DNA from: Ruminococcus sp. CAG:403
GTDB lineage: Bacteria; Bacillota; Clostridia; Oscillospirales; Ruminococcaceae
Direction of reading: 5' to 3'
Length of the DNA stretch: 11,662 nucleotides
Assembly (NCBI GenBank): GCA_000437255.1
Contig: FR899091.1
Span: 10,241 to 21,902 of the forward strand
The notes beneath the pieces are model-generated. The model was given only the letters and a program-made list of their open reading frames with translations, searched no databases and was not told the DNA's origin. Below are positions 1-4,419 of the stretch, piece after piece (position 1 is the stretch's first letter; each line of letters opens with the position of its first letter). Made by a program: the position numbers and the translations under genes.

Positions 1-78
1 GCGTTCTGCGGTCTGTAAGTTTTCCTCCCGCTCCGGTGTGCAAGCCATCTGAATGGCTGCAACAGTAACAGTTCGCAT
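1..78 (-). CDS. aguB: N-carbamoylputrescine amidase, N-terminal fragment (runs off the window)
   Basis: Only the first 26 codons are in the window, read leftward from an ATG at 78-76. The peptide begins MRTVTVAAIQMACT, which is the typical start of the carbon-nitrogen hydrolase (nitrilase) superfamily and in particular of AguB. That enzyme hydrolyses N-carbamoylputrescine to putrescine, CO2 and ammonia in the cytoplasm. The catalytic Glu-Lys-Cys residues lie outside the window. The assignment rests on this N-terminus plus position: it starts 15 nt after the stop of agmatine deiminase on the same strand, the usual aguA-aguB order. A ribosome binding site AAGGAG at 93-88 with a 9-nt spacer supports the start. 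Another nitrilase-family amidase is possible from so short a fragment, but the context makes AguB much the likeliest. Confidence 0.85.
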   Translation of the reverse strand, partial: MRTVTVAAIQMACTPEREENLQTAER

Positions 79-93
79 GAAAAAACACTCCTT

Positions 94-1188
94 TTACTTT
101 GGTATTTGCTGGGTGATACAGTGGATGTTTCCGCCGCCGATGAGGATTTCCCGTGCTGCAATCGGGACGATTTCCCGTGTGGGAAACAGCGTTTGCAGCG
201 TTTTCTGTGCCACGACATCCATGGGATCTCCGAACTGCGGCAGCAGAATGCCGCCGTTTGCCACGTAAAAATTCACATAGGAAGCCGCCAGCCGTTCGCC
301 CGGTGTACGGGTTGGCTGTCCGTCCCAAAGTCCAATGCCAGCACATTCTTTTGCAGTCATGCAGACTGGCTTAGAAGGAATTGGCAGCTTGTGCACCCGG
401 ATGGAGCGCCCCTTTGCGTCAGTTTCCTGTTCCAGCACCCGCAGACAGGCAGCGGACAGTTCATACTGCGGATCCTGCGGATCATCTGTCCAGGCAAGCA
501 CGACTTCTCCCGGCTTGGTGAAGGCACAAATATTATCGACATGTTCGTTGGTTTCATCCTGATAGATTCCGCTCGGCAGCCAGATTACCTTTTCCGCACC
601 CAGCATTTCCAGCAGTTTCTGTTCAATTTCTGCCTTGCTCATCTGCGGATTGCGTCCGGCACTCAGCAAGCAAGCTTCCGTGGTCAGAATGGTGCCTTCC
701 CCATCGCTGTGGATGCTGCCGCCCTCCAGAACGAAATCCCGTGCATCATAGCAATCCATCTGGAACAAATCGCAGCACTTTCTGGCTACATGATAGTCTT
801 TTTCCCATGGAAAATAAAGGCCGTCCACCAGACCGCCCCAGGCGTTGAACTGCCAGTCCACACCCCGAACGGTTCCATCTGCACGGCGGACAAAGGTCGG
901 TGCAATGTCTCTTGCCCAGGCATCATTGGTGGAACATTCCACCACCCGTACAGCATCCGGCAGCATGGTGCGTGCCGTTTCGTACTGTGCATCATTAACC
1001 AGCATGGTCACCGGTTCCCAACGGGAAATGGCAGTGGCAACCTCTGTAAAGGCAGCACGTGCCCCGTAACCGCCGTACTGCCAGGAATCCGCCCGATCCG
1101 GCCAGATCATGATGCAGCCCTGATGCGGTTCAAATTCTCCGGGCATGGAAAAACCGTCTGCTTTTGGTGTGCTATGCAGCAGCTTCAT
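94..1188 (-). CDS. aguA: Agmatine deiminase
   Basis: 364 residues, full length for the family. It converts agmatine to N-carbamoylputrescine and ammonia, the first step of the two-step agmatine route to putrescine in the cytoplasm. Guanidino-group-modifying fold signatures are visible: EPHQGCIMIWP near residues 20-30, NDAWARDIAP (88-97), FNAWGG (114-119), LEGGSIHSDG (154-163), NEHVDN (214-219) and GGGNIHCITQQIP (351-363). By comparison with characterised agmatine deiminases the catalytic set would be Asp94, Glu155, His216, Asp218 and the nucleophile Cys357, all present. The start ATG (1188-1186) is preceded by AAGGAGG at 1204-1198 with a 9-nt spacer. It is the first gene of an operon with aguB; a promoter is visible 70-100 bp upstream. 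Nothing is broken or unusual in the sequence. Confidence 0.96.
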   Translation of the reverse strand: MKLLHSTPKADGFSMPGEFEPHQGCIMIWPDRADSWQYGGYGARAAFTEVATAISRWEPVTMLVNDAQYETARTMLPDAVRVVECSTNDAWARDIAPTFVRRADGTVRGVDWQFNAWGGLVDGLYFPWEKDYHVARKCCDLFQMDCYDARDFVLEGGSIHSDGEGTILTTEACLLSAGRNPQMSKAEIEQKLLEMLGAEKVIWLPSGIYQDETNEHVDNICAFTKPGEVVLAWTDDPQDPQYELSAACLRVLEQETDAKGRSIRVHKLPIPSKPVCMTAKECAGIGLWDGQPTRTPGERLAASYVNFYVANGGILLPQFGDPMDVVAQKTLQTLFPTREIVPIAAREILIGGGNIHCITQQIPK

Positions 1189-1197
1189 GAAGCATTT

Positions 1198-1204
1198 CCT
1201 CCTT
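1198..1204 (-). promoter_or_regulatory. Ribosome binding site of aguA
   Basis: AAGGAGG, read on the minus strand, lies 9 nt before the aguA ATG. It is a near-perfect anti-16S match and fixes the start codon. Confidence 0.85.
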
Positions 1205-1256
1205 CTGCTCCGAATCCGCAGCCTATCTGCTGCTGTTCGAATGAAAATCTGGAAAT

Positions 1257-1285
1257 ATTATACCATGCAGCCGCAAAAAATGCAA
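1257..1285 (-). promoter_or_regulatory. Promoter of the aguA-aguB operon
   Basis: On the minus strand, -35 TTGCAT (1285-1280), a 17-bp spacer and a perfect -10 TATAAT (1262-1257) preceded by TGG, i.e. an extended -10. Predicted start of transcription is near 1250, giving a leader of about 60 nt. No operator or riboswitch is evident in that leader. Confidence 0.7.
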
Positions 1286-1406
1286 CTCTTCCAAAAAATC
1301 ATACAAAATGGATCCGAATTTGATGGAAAAAAGAATTTAGAAGCTTTGCGGCTTTGTGCATTGCACCAAAAAAACATTGCCTTTCAGTAAATTCTTTGGA
1401 AATACG

Positions 1407-1435
1407 TTGACAAATGCCAAACAGATGCGTATAAT
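1407..1435 (+). promoter_or_regulatory. Consensus sigma-A promoter of the C39 surface-protein gene
   Basis: TTGACA (1407-1412), exactly 17 bp, then TATAAT (1430-1435): a perfect match to both hexamers, so a strong promoter unless repressed. An ATACG (1402-1406) sits at its upstream edge and a CGTAT (1428-1432) overlaps the -10; these pentamers are the core of the repeated half-sites in front of the XRE regulator gene at 3899. Predicted transcription start is about 1442, leaving a leader of roughly 105 nt. The divergent aguA promoter lies about 145 bp to the left. Confidence 0.85.
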
Positions 1436-1443
1436 AAAAGATA

Positions 1444-1500
1444 GTTTCGTGACAAATTGATAACAAAAATCTTCCATTTATGAAAGAGCGGTTACGAAAC
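1444..1500 (+). promoter_or_regulatory. Stem in the 5' leader of the C39 surface-protein mRNA
   Basis: GTTTCGTGAC at 1444-1453 can pair with GTTACGAAAC at 1491-1500 (10 bp, one G-U pair), closing a 37-nt AT-rich loop. The left arm lies within a few bases of the predicted 5' end of the transcript, a placement typical of stems that protect mRNA 5' ends. It is not a terminator, as no T-run follows, and I recognise no riboswitch family. Confidence 0.4.
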
Positions 1501-1547
1501 GAATCGAATTGTTGATCGAAAACGGATTCAGAAAGGACGTGATTCCA

Positions 1548-3746
1548 ATGGCACATATATGGCACAAGGGTTTGAAATGGATCCTTGCAGGATGTGGAGT
1601 GGTAACAGCTCTTACAATCGGTTCCATACATGGCTTTGCAGAAGAATCCAGCATCTTGTTCCCCATCGAGATCACAGAAGACGGCTCTCGGATCATCACA
1701 GATACCGCAGCAGAGCTTCCGGTTACACAGGCTGGCTGGTATGCCGCCGACAACGGAAACCTCTACTATTATTTTGAAGACGGCACCTATGCACAATCCC
1801 AGCTGACCTTAGAGGACGGCACCCAGTACCTGTTTGCACCGGACGGCACCTTAAAAACCGGCTGGCAGACGCTGGATGGTTCCCGCTACTTCTACGATAC
1901 CAAAACCGGTCAGCAGCAGAACGGTTGGATCTCTTACCGAAACAACCTTTATTATGTGGATCAGGAAAACGGCAAGTACGTAGGAGAATGGAACATTGAC
2001 GGCATTACCTATGCGTTCGATGATTACGGCGTATTGGAAACCGGGCTTCTGACGCTCTCGGATGGCACCATTCACCGCTTTGCAGACGATGGCACCCCCT
2101 TCTTAGGCTGGTGCACCATGGACGGTACCACTTACTACTTTGACAAGGCACAGTCCGGCGCAGCTGTCACCGGCGTGCAGACCATCGATCAAACCCTGTA
2201 CTGTTTCGATGAAAACGGTGCCCTGCGCACCGATACATGGACAACCTTGCCGGACGGCGGACGCTGCTACAGCGATGTCAACGGCGAACTGCTCACCGGG
2301 TTCCAGACCATCGGCAACCATCGGTATGCCTTTGATGCATCCGGTATGCTGTGCACCGGCTGGGTAACGGATAACGGCAAGCTTTGCTACTTCCAAGAAA
2401 ATGGAACGGCTGTGACCGGCTGGCAGACCATTGCCGGCAAGGTGTACTATTTTGACAGCAGCTATCATGCATTGACTGGATTTGCAACCATTGACGGCAA
2501 AACATATTCCTTCGGAACAGACGGTGCGATGAACACCGGCTGGATCACCACACAGGGCAATACGTACTACTTCAACGATGCCGGCATGATGCTGACCGGC
2601 TTCCAGACCATTGACGGCGAGACCTACTATTTTCAGAAAAACGGTGCCATGAGCACGGGTCTCCAGACCATTGATCAGGAAACCTACTACTTTGCAGAAG
2701 ACGGCACGTTGTGCACAGGTTGGCAGACCATCAACGGCAAGCAGTATTACTGCACGAAAACCGGCGCTTTGACCGGCTGGCAGACCATCAGCGGTTCCAC
2801 CTATTACTTCGATGCAACAGGTGCTGCAAAGACTGGTTTGTTCAGTCTGGACGGTGAATGGTATTTCTTCCAGGAAACCGGTGCCTTGCAAAAAGGCTGG
2901 ATCACCACAGGCGGACACACCTATTATGCGGGAGAATCCGGTGCTTTAACCATTGGCTTCCAGACCATTGCCAGCAAGCACTATTATTTTGATGCATTCG
3001 GCATCATGCAAACCGGCATGATCAAAATAAAGGGCACCCTGTACTGCTTCGATCAGAACGGTGTCATGCTGACCGGCTGGATTACAACGGACGGCAACCA
3101 TTACTACTTTACGGAAACCGGTGCATTGACTGGCTTGCAGGAACTGGACGGCGAGACCTATTACTTTGATGCAAACGGTATCCGGCAAACCGGCGAATTT
3201 GAGCTGGACGGCAAGATCATGGTCTTTGGCAAAGATGGCAAGCTGACCGAAATTCGGGAACCAAGTGCAGCCATTCAGCTGAATGTACCGGATTACAAGC
3301 AGTTTGGCGAAAGCTGGAGCAACACCAAAATCAACTACCAGACAATCGGACAAGTTGGCTGTTTGGTCACTTGTCTCTCCATGAAATATTCCTACCAGAC
3401 CGGAACAGAGACCCATCCGGATGACATGCTTTCCAAGCTGACCTTCAGCGGTGATGATCTGATGTGGGTTTCCTTCACCAATCTGGGTTACACCATGGCA
3501 GAACCGGGCAGCGCTTCGAATTGCTATCGAACCATTTACGAAAAGCTGCTGGAAAACAAGCCGGTAATCATTGGAGCAACCAAATCCAATGGCAGCCAGC
3601 ACTGGGTGGTGGTAACCGGATACACCGGAGACGGGAAGAGCTTCCAGGCATCTGACTTTGTGATCAATGATCCGGGATCTTCCTACCGAAAGGTTCTTTC
3701 GGAATATTTAGACCTCTTCCCCAACTTATACAAGATCGTATACTAA
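1548..3746 (+). CDS. Secreted cell-wall-binding-repeat protein with C-terminal C39-like cysteine peptidase domain
   Basis: 732 residues. I start at ATG 1548 because AAAGGA (1532-1537) lies 10 nt upstream and the protein then opens with a signal peptide (KGLK followed by a hydrophobic run to about residue 31, likely cleavage after GFA); an in-frame TTG at 1509 has no such support. Residues 63-568 hold about 25 tandem 19-22-residue units of the choline/cell-wall-binding type (consensus GWQTIDGKTYYFDENGALKT), which in this family bind cell-wall teichoic acid or polysaccharide. After a short link, residues 577-732 resemble peptidase C39-like domains (C39_2): Cys605 in GQVGCLVTCLSM, His685 in QHWVVVTGY and Asp708 in INDPGS form a plausible catalytic triad. 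No ABC transporter domain is attached, so it is not a bacteriocin exporter. Expected place is the outer cell surface; the substrate is unknown. Transcribed alone from a consensus promoter and ended by a terminator. Confidence 0.9.
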   Translation: MAHIWHKGLKWILAGCGVVTALTIGSIHGFAEESSILFPIEITEDGSRIITDTAAELPVTQAGWYAADNGNLYYYFEDGTYAQSQLTLEDGTQYLFAPDGTLKTGWQTLDGSRYFYDTKTGQQQNGWISYRNNLYYVDQENGKYVGEWNIDGITYAFDDYGVLETGLLTLSDGTIHRFADDGTPFLGWCTMDGTTYYFDKAQSGAAVTGVQTIDQTLYCFDENGALRTDTWTTLPDGGRCYSDVNGELLTGFQTIGNHRYAFDASGMLCTGWVTDNGKLCYFQENGTAVTGWQTIAGKVYYFDSSYHALTGFATIDGKTYSFGTDGAMNTGWITTQGNTYYFNDAGMMLTGFQTIDGETYYFQKNGAMSTGLQTIDQETYYFAEDGTLCTGWQTINGKQYYCTKTGALTGWQTISGSTYYFDATGAAKTGLFSLDGEWYFFQETGALQKGWITTGGHTYYAGESGALTIGFQTIASKHYYFDAFGIMQTGMIKIKGTLYCFDQNGVMLTGWITTDGNHYYFTETGALTGLQELDGETYYFDANGIRQTGEFELDGKIMVFGKDGKLTEIREPSAAIQLNVPDYKQFGESWSNTKINYQTIGQVGCLVTCLSMKYSYQTGTETHPDDMLSKLTFSGDDLMWVSFTNLGYTMAEPGSASNCYRTIYEKLLENKPVIIGATKSNGSQHWVVVTGYTGDGKSFQASDFVINDPGSSYRKVLSEYLDLFPNLYKIVY
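1734..3251 (+). repeat. In-frame tandem array of about 25 cell-wall-binding repeats (about 60 bp each)
   Basis: Each unit encodes roughly G-(W/F/L)-x-T-(I/L)-x-G-x-x-Y-Y-F-x-x-x-G-x-x-x-T. Units are diverged at the DNA level, although short stretches such as accggctggcagaccat recur nearly unchanged. The best-conserved block is in the middle, around residues 313-440; the first six and last two units are more degenerate. Unit length is mostly 20 residues with several of 19, 21 or 22. Confidence 0.9.
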
Positions 3747-3752
3747 GCAATC

Positions 3753-3799
3753 AAAAAGCACGCAGGCAGCGGAAATCATTCCCTATCTGCGTGCTTTTT
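3753..3799 (+). terminator. Intrinsic terminator after the C39 surface-protein gene (symmetrical)
   Basis: AAAAAGCACGCAG (3753-3765) pairs perfectly with CTGCGTGCTTTTT (3787-3799), a 13-bp stem with a 21-nt loop, beginning 6 nt after the stop codon. The A-tract and T-tract are both in the stem, so it can act in both directions. In the other direction it would end any transcript arriving leftward from the operator region at 3812-3888. Confidence 0.85.
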
Positions 3800-3811
3800 A
3801 TTCCGCCTTCC

Positions 3812-3840
3812 TAATACGAATGATCGTATTAATTATACGA
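3812..3840. promoter_or_regulatory. Operator O1 of the XRE regulator (overlapping inverted repeats)
   Basis: Three alternating half-sites: ATACGA (3814-3819), TCGTAT (3824-3829), ATACGA (3835-3840). The first two form a perfect 8+4+8 palindrome (TAATACGA / TCGTATTA, 3812-3831). The last two form TCGTAT-N5-ATACGA (3824-3840), the same layout as the operator on the regulator's own promoter 45 bp away. The arrangement and position imply binding by the dimeric HTH protein encoded immediately downstream; the binding itself is inferred. Confidence 0.75.
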
Positions 3841-3860
3841 GAAAAAGGATTAAAAGCCAA
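3832..3860 (-). promoter_or_regulatory. Possible divergent promoter inside O1
   Basis: On the minus strand, TTGGCT (3860-3855), 17 bp, TATAAT (3837-3832). The -10 is perfect and lies within O1; the -35 is 4 of 6. It would read leftward from about 3825 into the symmetrical terminator at 3799-3753, so the transcript would be only about 75 nt. The -35 shares one base with the -35 of the XRE promoter. It could be fortuitous given the AT-rich palindromic context. Confidence 0.35.
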
Positions 3861-3879
3861 GCGGATTTTCGTATATAAT
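3850..3879 (+). promoter_or_regulatory. Promoter of the XRE regulator gene
   Basis: A perfect -10 TATAAT (3874-3879) embedded in operator O2, with a weak -35 TTAAAA (3850-3855) at 18 bp. Predicted start near 3886, so the leader is only about 13 nt. A weak -35 with the -10 buried in an operator is the usual layout of an autorepressed gene. Confidence 0.6.
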
Positions 3880-3888
3880 ATACGAAAA
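3866..3888. promoter_or_regulatory. Operator O2 of the XRE regulator (23-bp perfect palindrome)
   Basis: TTTTCGTATAT (3866-3876), central A3877, ATATACGAAAA (3878-3888): an 11+1+11 perfect palindrome whose core is TCGTAT-N5-ATACGA (3869-3885). It covers the -10 of the regulator's promoter and ends at its ribosome binding site, so occupancy would block transcription of the regulator gene. Confidence 0.8.
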
Positions 3889-3898
3889 GGGTGATGAT

Positions 3899-4207
3899 AT
3901 GACTGTACTAGAGCGAATTCTCCAATTAAAAAAGAAACGAGGATGGACAGAATACCGATTATCATTGGAATCCGGCATTGCACAAACCACGATTTCTTCC
4001 TGGTTCCGAAAAAATATTACACCATCCGTTGCATCCCTGCAACGCATTTGTGATGCATTCGGCATTACCATGTCTCAATTTTTTGCATGGGATCAAAATG
4101 CTGTAATGGATCTCACGCCGCAGCAGCGCCAATTGCTACAGCAATGGAGCATACTAACACCAAATCAGCAGGAATTGCTGCTCGCATTTTTGCAAACAAT
4201 ATCATAA
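3899..4207 (+). CDS. XRE-family helix-turn-helix transcriptional regulator
   Basis: 102 residues. Residues 4-62 form a Cro/CI-type HTH domain (LERILQLKKKRGWTEYRLSL, then SGIAQTTISSWFRK as turn and recognition helix, then PSVASLQRICDAFGITMSQFF). The last 35 or so residues (DLTPQQRQLLQQW onward) are predicted helical and may serve for dimerisation; no ligand-binding or metal motif is visible. GGTGAT (3890-3895) just before the ATG matches the 16S 3' end. The gene is preceded by two matching palindromic operators, one over its own -10, so it very probably represses itself. It lies between the C39 surface-protein gene and the dockerin cellulase, and either could be a target; a similar promoter core occurs before the former only. 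A solitary single-domain regulator of this size is common in Ruminococcus genomes, and its target cannot be read from its sequence. Confidence 0.92.
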   Translation: MTVLERILQLKKKRGWTEYRLSLESGIAQTTISSWFRKNITPSVASLQRICDAFGITMSQFFAWDQNAVMDLTPQQRQLLQQWSILTPNQQELLLAFLQTIS

Positions 4208-4239
4208 CGCTCTGCCGGCATTCTACAAGAAAAATTAAA

Positions 4240-4257
4240 GTACAAAAGCTTTTGTAC
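4240..4257. repeat. Perfect 18-bp palindrome downstream of the XRE regulator gene
   Basis: GTACAAAAGCTTTTGTAC is identical on both strands. It has no spacer and no following T-run, so it is a poor terminator, and it lies 56 bp upstream of the cellulase -35. It could be an operator. One arm, GCTTTTG, recurs at 4271-4277, which would allow an alternative pairing. Confidence 0.5.
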
Positions 4258-4292
4258 CAATGCTCCGCTGGCTTTTGCTTTGGCATGTTTTT
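4257..4292 (+). terminator. Weak candidate terminator of the XRE regulator gene
   Basis: CCAA-T-GC (4257-4263) can pair with GC-T-TTGG (4277-4283) with one T-T mismatch and a 13-nt loop, followed by CATGTTTTTTG. It is weak, but it is the only hairpin plus T-run between the regulator's stop (4207) and the cellulase promoter (4313). Confidence 0.3.
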
Positions 4293-4312
4293 GTAAGGGT
4301 TTCTAAAAATAC

Positions 4313-4341
4313 TTGACAAACTCGAAAAATTGTAGTAAAGT
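4313..4341 (+). promoter_or_regulatory. Promoter of the GH9 cellulase gene
   Basis: TTGACA (4313-4318), 17 bp, TAAAGT (4336-4341). The -35 is perfect and the -10 is 4 of 6, leaving room for activation. Predicted start near 4348, leader about 70 nt. No TCGTAT or ATACGA half-site is found between 4208 and 4420, so control by the neighbouring XRE protein is not supported here. Confidence 0.65.
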
Positions 4342-4419
4342 AAAATGGGGAAAGAAGGCAATTTCCTGCCTTCCCAGAAAGAAATGTTTTCTCAAGCTGA
4401 AACAGAAAGGATGGATCCT

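Noticed and set aside
106..1323. Long open frame on the plus strand opposite aguA (405 codons)
   Set aside because: It is antisense to a clear full-length agmatine deiminase, has no domain-like sequence and no ribosome binding site; it is open because of the codon bias of the true gene.
1205..1406. Small gene or RNA in the aguA / surface-peptidase intergenic region
   Set aside because: Apart from the aguA promoter I see only short AT-rich repeats (ATTGC copies) and no ORF with a ribosome binding site.
1509..1547. TTG at 1509 as start of the surface peptidase
   Set aside because: It has no Shine-Dalgarno and would put 13 polar residues before the signal peptide; ATG 1548 has AAAGGA at the right distance.
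1584..1595. Lipobox LAGC in the surface peptidase signal, suggesting a lipoprotein
   Set aside because: Only three hydrophobic residues (WIL) precede it after the last Lys, and the hydrophobic stretch continues well beyond the Cys to a good signal peptidase I site (GFA), so ordinary secretion fits better.
1734..3251. CRISPR-like or minisatellite reading of the repeat region
   Set aside because: The periodicity is an in-frame protein repeat with diverged DNA and no unique spacers of constant length.
2103..3602. Two long minus-strand open frames opposite the wall-binding repeats
   Set aside because: Their periodic sequence is simply the reverse reading of the tandem repeat units; there are no start signals.
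3276..3746. C39 domain as part of a bacteriocin export system
   Set aside because: No ABC transporter, membrane segments or double-glycine leader peptide gene is found in the window.
4345..4419. Earlier in-frame starts of the cellulase (4345, 4384, 4411)
   Set aside because: The signal peptide begins naturally at 4420, which has AAAGGA 8 nt upstream; ATG 4411 overlaps that ribosome binding site, and 4345 lies at the predicted transcription start.
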